Assembly (NCBI GenBank): GCA_003586115.2
Contig: QVOM02000034.1
Coordinates: forward strand, 137,368,941 to 137,432,940
Length of the DNA stretch: 64,000 nt
Direction: 5' to 3'
DNA from: Salvator merianae
Taxonomy: Eukaryota; Chordata; Lepidosauria; Squamata; Teiidae
Each line of letters starts with the position of its first letter. Positions within the stretch are counted from its first letter, which is position 1. The position numbers and the translations under genes are program-made. This document shows, piece after piece, positions 50,890-62,230 of this stretch. Below the pieces are notes generated by a model. The model saw only the letters and a list, made by a program, of their open reading frames with translations. It made no database searches and had not been told where the DNA came from.

Positions 50890-52854
50890 TTGGAAGAAGC
50901 TGATTATCTAGCCCCATTTCAATCTGGCTTCAGGTCTGGTTGTGGCACAGAAACCACCTTGGTCGCCCTACTTGATGACCTTCTCCGGGAGAAAGACAAG
51001 GGGAATGCATCTCTATTGGTTCTCCTGGATCTCACGGCGGCTTTTGACACCATTGATCATGATATCCTTCTGGAGAGAGTACGGAGTTTAGGAATTGGAG
51101 GCACTGTGTTACAGTGGTCCCACTCCTATCTTCAAAGCCCATTCCAGAAAGTAGTTGTGGGAGATTTCTGTTCATCATCCTGGGAACTCAGGTGTGGTGT
51201 TCCTCAGGGGTTGATTTATCCCCCATGCTTTTCAATATCTATATGAAGCCACTGGGGGAGGTCATCAGGAGATTTGGAATCAGATGTCATCAATATGCAG
51301 ATGACACCCAGCTCTACATATCTGTGCCATCTGAATCAGGACAGGTGGTTGGAAGCAGTAATGGGCTGGATGAGGGCCAATAAATTGAAGCTGAATCCAG
51401 ACAAGATGGAGGTACTGTGAGCATTTTCGCTCTTACTATAGCGGAACAGTTTAATTAGCAGGCTTCAGGTCAGTACAGATGGAGTCCATTGAGCACTATA
51501 TGCACTTGCCAGCAATGGAAACGATTCCAAGCTGACCAGCAGAAGGAGCAGTGTGAATGGGAATCCACTAGGCAGGAAGTGAGGTCACGAATCATTGAGG
51601 CACGAATGCAAACACAGAGCTAGTAATCCAAAACATAGAGCTACTACTTCAAAGTTAGAGCAGCTCCTTTCAGAGCTGTCTTTGAAATGGCACCTGGGGT
51701 GCAAAGTTGAAAGGGCAAACCAGGTTACAAAGCAACAGACAGCACCTGTGCAGCCCTGCCAGCCCCTCCCCACTGCCATTTCCAACCAAGAAGCAGTGTG
51801 AACGCACCTCCCCCCATCTGCGCTTGATCGCACAGGTCGGAATCAAGACAGCAAATTACTTGTCCAGCCTCCCCAGCTTCAGGTATCAGGTGCACCTCAG
51901 TGAGAATCAGGACTGCTGTGTGTGTATGTGCGAGTGCAAATCCTGTGTTCTAGCGAGCAGACAAGAACATTCTTCTCGCTAAGTGTGAAAAGGCCCTGTG
52001 TGTCACAGGGTCTAGGGTCCATGAAGTTAGAAAGCATCTGACCCTTAATGGGGTTGTTTTGATCTGGAAAGGACAGGTGCGGAATCTGGGTGTACTCTTG
52101 GACTCCGTGCTTATACTTGAAACTCAGGTGGAGGCAGCGGCCAAGAATGCATATCTCCAGCTACGGCTGGTTCGCCAGCTAAGACCCCTTCTAGACAGAG
52201 ACGATCTGGCTGCAGTAATCCATGCTTTGGTAACTTTCAGATTACTGGATTACTGTAACACACTTTATATGAGATTACCCTTGAAGATGGTTCGGAAGCT
52301 GCAACTGGTGCAGAATGCAGCAGCAAGATGCTGACTGGAACAGCTGGCTGGATGCATATCATGCCAGTCTTAAAAGAGGTACACTGGCTGCCAATTTGCT
52401 GCTGAGCTCTAGTCAAGGTGTTAACCTCAACCTATAAGGCCCTAAATGGCTTGGGCCCCAAATACCTAAAGGAGCATCTTCTCCCATATCAACCTGCCCA
52501 TGCCTTAAGATCTGCAGATGAGGCCCTCCCAGTTATACCACTGCCTTCAGTAGCTAAAGAGGGGGGGCACCTGGGATAGGGCCTTTTCAGTGGTGGCCCC
52601 CAGACTGTGGAACACACTTCCCCCTGAGGTACATCAAGCTTCTTCACTACATCTTTAGGAGAGTAATAAATATGCACCTATTTACCCTTGCCTTTGGCTA
52701 AAGGTACAGCTTTCCCACCCTACTTTCAGGCTACTGCTTTAGCGCATGCCTTTTATGTTTTTGTTGTTGTTTTAATTGTTGTAACCTGCCCTGAGACCTT
52801 CCGGTATATGACAGGATAAAAATGCAAATAAATAAATAACATCAGGTAAGAAAT
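50890..52854 (+). mobile_element. L3/CR1-like LINE copy 2
   Basis: Paralogue of copy 1. The catalytic motif reads CHQYADDTQLYIS, the intact form, in the frame 51114-51383, but a frameshift near 51215 splits the domain. The downstream frame 52059-52334 encodes RNLGVLLDSVLILETQVEAA and ALVTFRLLDYCNTLYMRLPL. A nested element interrupts it at 51420-51995. Confidence 0.88.
51420..51995. mobile_element. Non-autonomous DNA transposon nested in LINE, copy 2
   Basis: 576 bp at the same site in the second LINE copy, with ends AGCATTTTCGCTCTTA and TAAGTGTGAAAAGGCC and the same CTGTG flanks. The shared position shows it was present before the segment was duplicated. Confidence 0.75.
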
Positions 52855-52943
52855 ATCTCTACATAAAGATGCAATTTACAGGATCTACAAAAGTACTTCT
52901 AAAGCCTATATGGATTATGTCTTCATAAACTTACAATCATGTG

Positions 52944-52949
52944 TTTATT
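52944..52949 (-). terminator. PHPT1-like polyadenylation signal
   Basis: AATAAA on the minus strand 110 bp after the stop codon, just before the duplicated LINE region begins. Confidence 0.55.
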
Positions 52950-53059
52950 CATAAAAAGTTAAATGCATTGATTATACTTTCCAACAGAGTCAAGAATTTG
53001 ATCTGTAATATGGTGAAAAGTACAAACTGACTGTATGTTTCAGATTACACATACATATT

Positions 53060-53152
53060 TCACTTCTTGTCATCAGACCAACTGATTTCATAATCTTTAT
53101 AGGTTCTCTTCAGTATTTCTACAGTGACAGAATGGTCAGCTTTACCATATCC
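53060..53152 (-). CDS. PHPT1-like exon 3 with stop
   Basis: Encodes GYGKADHSVTVEILKRTYKD, then YEISWSDDKK and TGA. The acceptor is TTCCTGCAG. Confidence 0.94.
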   Translation of the reverse strand, partial: GYGKADHSVTVEILKRTYKDYEISWSDDKK

Positions 53153-56100
53153 CTGCAGGAAGAAAACAATGGTTATCTGTATTATCTGCACTGTATACTC
53201 ATAGAAGATAGTCATGGGCTATTGCCCTCATTTTTCCTTTATTTAATAAAACATGCATTTATTTCAACTGCATTTTTTCTCCATTTTTTAGCCAAAATGC
53301 CAATATCCTCTTTCATATGACAGTAAATCATGCCTGGAAAACAAAAAGGGGGGCACAGTGGTGGATTAGATCTTTATCATAATGAGGTTTCTGTAATCTG
53401 CCTTAATCCAAAAATTTTACTATCTGGATTATAGCTGATGAAGAGGAGCACTACGGGTGCTTTGATGGGATAGTTTCTCCTGTGTGGTTTAGTGACTAGA
53501 ATTTTGCGTTTGAACTAAGGAATCCTAGGCTTTGCATACCCACATTTAGCTATGAAATTCTGCTAGGTGATCTTGCTTTAGTCATGCCTCTTTAAAGAAA
53601 AGATGGCAGATAAATGCCAGAAACTAAGGCAGAGGCAATTCAATAGAACAGTATTCTATGGATTTTCAGGAAGAATTTCACACTGTCCACTGTTTTGCCT
53701 GTCAAGTAGAGAAAAAAAGATACATTTCATAGGTTGAGATCCAGGAATTAAACAGGTTTTTTTTCAAAGTGACCACTAAATAAGAAGACACAAGGAATTA
53801 TTTTGAGTGGAGAGCAGGGGATTGTAAGATATTTCACAATTATTTATGGCAAGAATTCAAGATTGTATAAACTAACTCATTCCATACATGCCTGTAAGAA
53901 AGACACACACAATTTTGAACTCTTTATTAACTATGTTTAGTGCTCAATGTCCAGGTGCTGGACGTCAGCAAACTATACATCAGCTAATGAACTGCTAATT
54001 CTGTGACCTAGTGCCTGACCTTTTGTGCCAGCTTGATTACATTTATGAGGTGTCTACTATTATATCTTTAATAGATGCCAAAAGATGTATCTCTAAGATG
54101 TATCATGGGGATTTTTATTTCCATTTTTATATTTAGTTTTTCTTTTCTGTTCGTGTAGCTGATTTTCATGTACGCTCCCCCAAGGCTGCAGTAAGGAGGT
54201 AGTACAAAAATAAACAAATATCTCTTTACCAAGGCACTCTACACAGATGACATGATTTTATTGTCTTTGACCCAAGGTTTGAGAAGATTTATGACAAAAT
54301 TTAGCTCCTACTGTAAAACCACCTCCTTGATAATAAACCAGGCAAAGTCTAAGGTAGACTTTGGCAAGAAAAAAATCTAAACACAACTGGCCTCTGGACA
54401 GTAAAGTAATTGAACAAGTTTGCTCATGCTCATAATTTAGGGGTTGTATTTTCAGAGTCAGGCTCCTGGTCTTTGCAAATCAAGAGGCATCTACTGAAAG
54501 CCTTGACGGCCATGAATTCTTTGTTCCATCCTTTTAAATACAAACATCCAGGTTCACTAACCCCCATTCTTAAGGTCTATAAGACCAAAGTAATTCCTAT
54601 GCTAACATATAGTGCAGAAGTTTGGGGTTTACTTTCTGTTGATCAAGCCCAATTCTACTTTTTCAGATGAATTTTGAGTGCAGAAAAAAAAAATCCCAGC
54701 TTCTGTTGTCAGTGAGCTGTTACTCATTCAATTACATGTTGCAATAGGATTAACATATTTAATCTCTTTTATCAATGAGTATAGACAGAGTACCCCAAAT
54801 GTGTCTAGAAGAGCATTACAGATCTAGTCTGAAATCTTACTGGGTTGACTACTTTAATAACAGCATCTTACAGCATGGCTTTACTGACCAAGAGTTAGTA
54901 CTAATGGGATGCTCTGCCAAGGCAATCTTTAGGCAAAGGGCTTTTGACATCTGTGCCCAAGATGATGTGGCTATTTTGGGCACATCTAGTCCACCAAAAT
55001 GGTCTCCCACAAAATTACTTTTCAGATTGAGAAATCCATCTTGTATTATATGCCTTACTATCTAAGAAGAGCATATACTCAGAACTGCATTGAACAACTT
55101 GATTCTATGGTAAAAAGTGGAAGATATCAAGTCCCTTACTCTGAAAGACTGTGCATTTGTGAGTCAGCAGTTATCAAGTATTTAAGCTCCATACTGCGTG
55201 ACTGTCAGATCTATAACAAAGAAAGGCAGCACTTCTTGGAGCCCATCTTGAAACACATGGCATTCTGGGAGGTTCACACAAAAGAGTTTATTTCCTTCAG
55301 GCAACTAATGTACACCTTCTTAAGAAGGTTGCCTTATTCTGTATTAAGGCTTCGCAGCAAACGGAAGCTTATTTGGAACAACTCAGGGTGGCCTGCAAGG
55401 GGAATGAGGATGCATAAGGGTTACAAATTAGAATGTACCTGCTTGTTTTAATTCATCTTGAACTTCTGTGTTTTATGTTCATTTTAGTATTTTGTAAATT
55501 GATATGGTCATTTGATTAATCAATATTCATTGATTCTTTACCAAGGCTTCCTGTGTGAATGGCTTGTCTGCTCATTTCTATCTATTCCATTCTTTTAATA
55601 CTACTTTTAATAATTATTTTGGGATTGTTTTTAATATTATTCTACTCTCGCATTTTACAATTACTGTAAATGGCTTCTGGATATGTTCTAAAGAAAGTAA
55701 TTAAATATCATAATGAATTTCATGAAGAATCATTTTGGAAAAATGGTATGTTACTCTGGATATTTCAAAAGAATATTAGCCTCTGTTCTCGTTCTTTGGC
55801 ATCAAAAAAAGAAGAATTCCTTAGGGAATTATGAAACAATATAATCACATTCTAAACATAAGTAATTTCATGAAAATTACAATATACATAAATTGTTGCT
55901 TTTTAGTCAGTTCCGATTCCTTCTCATATGAGAAAGATGTGAAATATATTTTCTGAATTATTATAATTACAGGCTCCTTTATAAACAAGCTAAATTGATA
56001 TATTTAGATATCAGAAGCATACAACACTTACTGTAGAAAGTCCAAATACCCGGATTTTCTTGTCCTTGCTGTTATGTTCAATTTTTCCACCTCCAAGACA

Positions 56101-58331
56101 TTTGCATACAAACCCCAGTTTTTCCATTTCTGGATTTAATTTTTCATATATGTGGTCTGCAAAACAGTAACAGCTACTAAGCAAAGACAGGCTATCCTAT
56201 ACAATGGTAGAAATTACAGTGATGATTCTATGGAAAGGGAAAAATATCTGAAAGGAGAAAAGTAACTCTGATTTACGTGAACTTCAATGTTTATACAGTA
56301 TATATATTTCAGAAACATAAGAACATAAGAGGAGCCCTCGGACCACAACCCATCCTGTCTCACACAGGGACCCACCAATTGCTTCTGGACATTCTCAAGC
56401 AGAAGATGAAGGCAAAACCTTCACTTGCTCTCAGTTCCCTGCAAAAGGCCCTCAGAGACATCCTGCCTGTTTCTCCAACCTAGAGGCAGTACGTAGGCAT
56501 CAATTTAAATACCCATTGATACACCTGACCTCCATCAATTTGTCTATAAGAACATAAGAGGAGCCTGCTGGATCAGACCATAACTCATCTAGTTCAGCAT
56601 CCTGTCTCACACAGAGGTCCACCAATTGCTTCTGGACATCTCCAGCAGAATACAAAGTCAAAACATTCACCTGCTCTTGTCTTCCTGCAAATGGCCTTTA
56701 GAGGCATCCTGCTGTTTCCCCAACTTGGAGGCCGTATCTAGGCATCAATTCTAGTAGTGTAACTATGTATTTCAGGACTGTTAAGAAACAAAAATTATCA
56801 AGAGCTGATTTTCATTACAGGTTATTAACAGTGAAGAAATGCTAGAACAGAGAAATCCAACTGAAATCCAAAACAGCTTATCTTGAATTTGAAAAGGCTA
56901 AATTTATTATGTGAATTTCACTTGGTAGCTGTTAACAATTGCCTGTGGTCAGGATTACAGTTTGGAAGAGGCAGGCCTACTCAGTCCAGAATTCTGCTCA
57001 CTACATACAGTGTCCTAGTTTGAACAGCATAAGGAAAGCTTTTCGTTTCACTGTTCCCCAGTATGTTGCTGCTGAAAGCCACGCACAATCAATTGCCACT
57101 TATCTTGTGTAAACTGAAGATACTGTAATGAAAGAAACAGCTATTCATGGCTTTCTCTCTGTAGCATTAAAAACACGCCAAAAGAGATATACCAACAGAG
57201 AAGAAAAGTTTACAACAGGGCACAACAGAAATGTTTCCAGCACTGTATTAGCTGTTTTTAGATACACTGGCATTATGTTCAAATACTTCCAATCGGCTAG
57301 AAAGAGATGCACATACTCTTATGGAACTTGCAAAACTTTTCAGACTTCTTGTGCCATCCCTGCTAATACTATTATGGAAAGATTGAAACTTTAAAAGAGG
57401 CTGGCTGCTGCACCAGGCAACTAAGTATTATATGTGAATGTGAATTCAGGCTCTGATAAGTACTAGTTATCGTGTGTAACATTTGCACTTCAGCCTCAGG
57501 AACAGAAAGAATGAGCAGGTATGTAAATACAAAGCAAGGTATGCCTTTCACCAGCCACCTTTACTATTTTTCAAATGGAGAAATCTTTTAAAAAATATTT
57601 TTAACATGACCAATACTTCTGTTTGACAATCAAGGCAGTGTCCCACCTCAGAGGCCCACCACAGCACCACATTGGGTTGATTTTACTTTTATTAAAATCT
57701 AGATGAGACTGTCTTGTATCCTTCAAACATTCGATCTCCACTTTACTGGCATGCAATATATACCCATTTTGGACGAGATCTGTTTTCTAGTTTCTTCAAA
57801 CAAATGGGATATCCTGTGACTACAAATGGAAACCACTTAAGAAGTAACTGGGTGCTCCATCTGATATTTGTCTAACAGAGTAAGACACACACTATTTTTT
57901 AATGATGGTGATGCTTTGGCCTCGTATCAAATTTCAGAAAGGAGGGTGTTCAACCTCAACTACTTGGCATTTATGACTAAGCATGTTTAACTCCCGCCCA
58001 AAGAAGGCGCCCGCCTGCCTCCTCGTCCTGTTCCCTGGAACAAAAGCAAGCTGGAGGAAGAAGAAAGCAAAGTCTCAATAATTGTGCAGCGGAACTTAGT
58101 CCTCTTGCTTTCTGAAGCGGCTCATCCGGCCCTCCCCACTCCCCGCCTTTCCTTCCCCGTCGGCGACCATCGCCAGTTCCACTCACTGTGGAACTCGGCG
58201 CCCGCTGTGCCTCTCACGACCTCACGAGACTCGCCGGAGGCGGACTGCACCTGCACCAAAATGTATTTGAATGTGCCGTCGGGGTCTATCTCCACTTCGG
58301 GCACCGAGCTCAGCTGCCCTCCCGCCGCCAT
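53060..58331 (-). CDS. PHPT1-like phosphohistidine phosphatase, three exons
   Basis: Small protein-histidine phosphatase of the PHPT1/Janus family, which removes phosphate from phosphohistidine in cytosolic and nuclear proteins. The exons are 58331-58187, 56156-56032 and 53152-53060 (145, 125 and 93 nt). They join in frame to give 120 residues, against 125 in human PHPT1. Visible motifs are PEVEIDPDGTFKYILVQV (residues 11-28, holding the conserved Lys), EFH at 46-48 with His48 at the place of catalytic His53, CLGGGKIEHNSKDKKIRVFG in exon 2, and LST/GYGKADHSVTVEI across intron 2. The introns are phase 1 (GTGAGT donor) and phase 0 (GTAAGT donor). The start codon has a strong context, ACCATGG. 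Human PHPT1 lies on another chromosome (9q34, from memory), so this may be a paralogue; no gene symbol is assigned for that reason. Confidence 0.92.
54225..55460 (+). mobile_element. Non-LTR retrotransposon fragment, clade unassigned
   Basis: The plus strand starts at a YADD-like LYTDDMILLSLT (54236). Pieces of the C-terminal part follow: NLGVVFSESGSWSLQIKRHL, LKVYKTKVIPMLTYSAEVWG, then CICESAVIKYLSSILRDCQI with a worn zinc-finger-like spacing. Frame breaks near 54670 and 55065 make it inactive. It lies in intron 2 of the PHPT1-like gene, antisense to it. Confidence 0.75.
56032..56156 (-). CDS. PHPT1-like exon 2
   Basis: Encodes HIYEKLNPEMEKLGFVCK, then CLGGGKIEH, ending RVFGLST. The acceptor is TTTTGCAG and the donor GTAAGT. 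Confidence 0.94.
56312..56530 (-). mobile_element. CR1 3' end, copy A
   Basis: Same 3' segment as in the CR1 at 18951: AACATAAGAACATAAGAGGA, then CATCCTGTCTCACAC and CAATTGCTTCTGGACATTCT. It lies in the PHPT1-like gene, intron 1. Confidence 0.75.
56546..56765 (-). mobile_element. CR1 3' end, copy B
   Basis: A second copy begins 234 bp after the first with AGAACATAAGAGGAGCCTGC and CATCCTGTCTCACACAGAGG. It is in the same orientation, head to tail with copy A. Confidence 0.75.
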
Positions 58332-58620
58332 GGTGAAGAAAAGCTCTGGGCCCGCCTACAGCGCAGCTACCTCCCGAAAGATTTGCAGCAACCACCAGCA
58401 CCACCCCGCCACACACAGAGCTTGTTCAGTGCGCCGAGCTCTCTTTTTAGAACTTGACGTCTCTGCAGCCCTGGGCAGCCCTCTCTGGACGGAGGCGGAG
58501 GAAACCCCGAGCGCTCATTGGTTCGTGCCCCTCAAAAGCCATTGGGTCGTTGGGGAGGGATGACGCGGAGAGACCAATCATCGTGCACGACAAGCTTCTC
58601 GTTTGCTCCCAGGAACGGAC
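57990..58620 (-). promoter_or_regulatory. CpG-rich promoter of the PHPT1-like gene
   Basis: GC- and CpG-rich block spanning exon 1 and about 290 bp upstream. Several CCAAT/ATTGG motifs lie 180-250 bp upstream of the ATG (near 58516, 58540 and 58573). No TATA box is seen. This is typical of a housekeeping promoter. Confidence 0.7.
58187..58331 (-). CDS. PHPT1-like exon 1
   Basis: Encodes residues 1-48 plus one base, from MAAGGQLSSVPEVEI to AGAEFH, ending with the presumed catalytic His48. The donor is GTGAGT. The exon is GC-rich and sits in the CpG island. Confidence 0.93.
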
Positions 58621-58649
58621 ATTTCTTCGGATAGTGCGCTAAATGAGGA

Positions 58650-60350
58650 TCAGATATTTTTAAAAGTGCCAAAGTCGGGATTTCCTTCCTTCAGCAAATT
58701 TGTTTTTCGCAGTCTTACGTACTGAGCTCATTTTTCTTCAAAGGTCAGAATACAAAGGGCGGGTTTTTTTTCCATTTACAGGAGCCTCGCGAAGAAGCAA
58801 AACTATCCTCGGTGCTGCTGAGCAGGAATCTGCGCCTGAATTTCTCCTAAATTCCGATATCCATCAGTGTGTCCAAAAATGTTGGTAAATGCGTTGTTTC
58901 CCACGACAGAGAGAGAGCCGGGTTTACTTTTCGGAGTTTAAAACGGAGAAAAGTCTGGACTGGCAGTTTTTATGAGGATCTCTAGTGAACGGTGGTGAAG
59001 AAGTACATGCTGGCAATTTGATGCAGGCTTGGAGAAAGGAATGTATTATGCATAATACCAAATATTTGTGCGACTAAGAGGAGTGGATGCAGCCCGCGAC
59101 GTCCTCTGAGTACTTGCCCTTCTTTACTGCAACAGACCAGCTGCTCAGAGAGAATGGGGTGGACAGTGAAATAAAATGCCTCCAAACTGCTTCTTTATCA
59201 ATAAAATCAATGTGCAAAACAACGAGTCAAAAGGTTTTTTGCTGCTTTAGAATTGTACCATTCCAGTATTTTATATTCCCAGTAATACATGAAGCCAAAG
59301 TTCAGACTGGCAGAACAGATGAATGTCCTAGAATAATGACTTCAGACTAGCTAGTGAAACCAGTTAAATATGTCAGTTAAGCAACACTAGGCTGGAGAGC
59401 AATTCAATAAGGCACAAAGACAGCTTCTGTACAATCCATTTGGATGGTGCAAACTGTATCCATAGACTGGTGTCCACTCAGCAAAGTGGTTCCTGGGAGT
59501 TACATCCTTAAAGGGAACACTCTGGTCACACACACAGTGGGAGCATTCATCTCTGTGAAAAACATACCAGGAAGCACACCCATGGGAGATCACACAGGCA
59601 GTTTTATTCTCAAGACATCTTGCAAAATGTATAACCTATAAGAAATCAGTGCCTGGGAGGCAGGTATTGCTTTGACAGAAACAAGAACTGTTGTTTGTGT
59701 GATTTCTATACAACACTTCACATATAAAAAAACCTTGCAAAGTATTTTTTCCGGTTACTTTAGCATTAAAAATAATTTTCAAATCTTATGTTTAGTAATG
59801 AGTTCAAGAAACAGTACCTTTGCTGAACCCTGGCAGAGTAGCTGAATAAGCTTAGCAGTTATATGCATAATAAAGGAAAATAGATCTGGATATGCTTTCA
59901 AATTCAGCAATAAACTACACAAGATATAGGAAGAAAACTGAAGATGCAGATAGTGGATCTAGGCAGCTCTGGATCTCACCTGGGAGTAAAGTTCGTTTTG
60001 ATTTATGAATTCAAACATCATTTGGAAATAAAATAATTACACCATTATTTGCTATAAAGCAATTTAGTGTGCTATGTTAGTATTCATTTATCGTCTGTTG
60101 GGATTTCTTATTATGGACAACTTACACTGCAGTATTTCCTCTTATATCGCGCTTTCTGCTCAGTGCTAGAAACCCTAGGGTCGCGTTCTGACATGGCATT
60201 TAATCAGTTTACAGGCCGTTTTCAGTTCCCGCTGGCCCAACATGATGTTGCCTTTTCATAGTTTTTCTGGACTAAATTGGTGAAATCTGAAGTACTTTGC
60301 ATTCGGATTTAATGAGTTCTCAAGCCGTTCCATATCGCTAGCCTGCTTTA
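58650..60350. other. Gene-free flank
   Basis: Upstream flank of the PHPT1-like gene. No open frame or repeat with recognisable similarity. Sequence becomes AT-rich after about 59600. Confidence 0.4.
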
Positions 60351-60519
60351 CTTTGCGATGTGAGAATGTGGAAGGAGACTATTTGGGAGGGATCGTACTT
60401 TTGGGAGGGTGTGCAGAAAGAGAGATTCCCATTTCCTGCCGTCCAATGACCAACTTTGTTGTCGCATTATGCTCGGGGGGGGGGTCAGCAGAGATGAGTG
60501 GGCAGGGAGCACAGTACTT

Positions 60520-60800
60520 CCTCCTTTCTAGGCATGCAGACACACACACGCACGCAGGGACAAGTTGGACCGCATGTTTTCTCTTTCCTGCCCTCAAACT
60601 GAGGCTCCCTAGAATTCTGTAGATGTTCAGACTCGGCTAAAGCAGCAGCAGTTTCCCTCCTTTCTAGGCGTGCAGACACACGCACGCGTGCAGGGACAAG
60701 CCTGCAAGTTTTCTTTCCCTTCTACAGATTTGCACAACTTCAGAGCTCCGCAAAACAATAGCAGCACCTCCCCTCTTGTTTCTAGGCATGCAGACACCAA
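60520..60800. repeat. Three direct units of a CA/CGCA-containing repeat
   Basis: TTTCTAGGC(A/G)TGCAGACAC begins near 60525, 60660 and 60779. The first two units continue as a CACACGCACG run, CAGGGACAAG and a CT-rich stretch. Spacing is about 135 and 119 bp. Confidence 0.75.
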
Positions 60801-60936
60801 GAATAGAAAACGTGAAAATGGAGGACTTTCACTTTCTCTGTGCTTGGAGTCTGCATACATAGGAAAGAGGGGAGGTGCTGCTATTGTTCTGCGGAGCTCT
60901 AAATTTGCACAATTCTGTAAAAGGGAAAGAAAACTT
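60706..60936. repeat. Palindrome of about 230 bp
   Basis: 60706-60775 and 60867-60936 are reverse complements over 70 bp with few mismatches. The pairing continues inward (CATGCAGACACCAAG against CTTGGAGTCTGCATA, then GTGAAAA against TTTCAC) almost to the centre near 60820. Confidence 0.85.
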
Positions 60937-60984
60937 GAGGTGGGGCTAGGCAGACTGAAGAGCTGACAGGACAGCAAGAGCAAG

Positions 60985-61008
60985 GGGAAGCCTGCAAAAA
61001 GGCTTCCC
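60985..61008. repeat. Perfect 9-bp stem hairpin
   Basis: GGGAAGCCT, a 6-nt loop, then AGGCTTCCC, just right of the long palindrome. Confidence 0.7.
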
Positions 61009-61069
61009 ACCTCACGCCTATCTTGGCCTGTCTTCTGCCCCAGTTCTCTGCAACATACCCCCCTCCTCT

Positions 61070-61135
61070 CTTTCTCTTTCTCTCTCTCTCTCGCACACGC
61101 ACACACACACACGCGCACAGGGACACACACAGAAC
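61070..61135. repeat. CT and CA/CG simple repeats
   Basis: A pyrimidine tract, TCTCTTTCTCTCTCTCTC, runs into CACACGCACACACACAC-type dinucleotides. Long open frames across it are low-complexity artefacts. Confidence 0.85.
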
Positions 61136-61439
61136 GCTGCATGTAAGCTGGCAGTCGAGGAAGAACTGGGGGGAGGGGGAGTTGAGAGGATCATTAACAC
61201 TGAGAGAGAGAGAGCTGAGGCAGAACTTTGTTGTGGGGATGAGAAAAATTTTATTCTTATTATTTTTAAAGTGTGGAAAAGCAAAAAAAACAAAACCCAA
61301 ACAACCAGCCACCCTCCCAAAGCAGTTTCTCTCCACATCTTGCTTTGATCCCTTGTTTAGGATCTAACAAAGAGATTAGGAGGTTTTTTTTCCTTTTAAT
61401 TTAAAGAAGTGTTTGTAAAGGGCAGGAATCCCCCCCAAA

Positions 61440-61560
61440 AAGGGCAGAGCTTGACTTTCCCGCCCCTGTGACGTCAAGATTTGAACGCTGGGAATGCAGC
61501 CAATCACTGACTGCCCAGGGAGGGGAATTTGGCGAGGGGTGGAGGCAGAAAAAGTACGGT
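61440..61560. promoter_or_regulatory. Orphan promoter-like block
   Basis: Within 100 bp lie a GC box (CCGCCCC near 61459), a full cAMP-response element TGACGTCA (61469-61476), a CCAAT box (61500-61504) and an E2F-like TTTGGCG. No coding exon was found next to it on either strand, so it could serve an exon outside the window, a non-coding RNA, or nothing. Confidence 0.35.
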
Positions 61561-62230
61561 TTCCCCGTGCCAAGCACAGGAAACATCAGTGTGAGAATGA
61601 GCAAGTCCTAATTGAGTCCATGTTAAAATGCAAGTGTGGGAACGATCAGAAGACGAATTCAGTCCTCGTACTCTTCTGATACGGATTAAATTTACAATGT
61701 CAGACTGCGCCCTAGCAGTACACAGCTAACAACAAGTGAAACTTCGGGCTAGACTCATCTATTTTCATTTGTCCCATCACATGTTTTCGACTAAATACCT
61801 GGGTCAGGTCTATTTATATAGCAAATCCAACCAATTTGGTATCTGGTGTTGCCTCTATTTTCATAATCCTGAACAGTCTCTCAGGACATGTTTTGGCGCT
61901 GCTGCATGGGTTGTGCTCGATATTGCAAATCTTGTGATTTAAGGAGTTGCAGGACAGTTCCATGACAGCCCATTCTTTGAGCAACAGTTGTGCAAACTGT
62001 ATGTGGGCATACATCACAATGAGGTTCTTAAGTGAACAGTGAGGACTTTCATCTGGACAGCAGAGGACAGTTGTGCAATAGTTGAGCAATTAAATGGCGG
62101 CAGCCCACTATGAATTATATTAAGAATTTATATATGAATTTATACATAAATTATATGAATTTATAAAGACAAAAAGAAGAGTCCTCACCAATGCATAAGT
62201 AAAAAGAAACACAATGTCCTTGGAGCTATT

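Larger units (their letters stand above)
50827..52915 (+). repeat. Duplicated segment, copy 2
   Basis: Same order as copy 1: flank, LINE reverse transcriptase, nested insertion, LINE 3' part and the flank ending CTAAAGCCTATATGGAT. It is about 36 bp shorter, with a shorter GT run in the nested element and a 2-bp deletion that breaks the reverse transcriptase frame near 51215. Confidence 0.9.

Noticed and set aside
58084..58563. 159-codon plus-strand frame over the PHPT1-like exon 1
   Set aside because: It is antisense to a clearly conserved exon in a CpG island; such frames are common there.
60627..61338. Minus-strand frames of 106-171 codons
   Set aside because: They run through CT/CA simple repeats and the palindrome and give Cys/Val/Arg-rich low-complexity protein.
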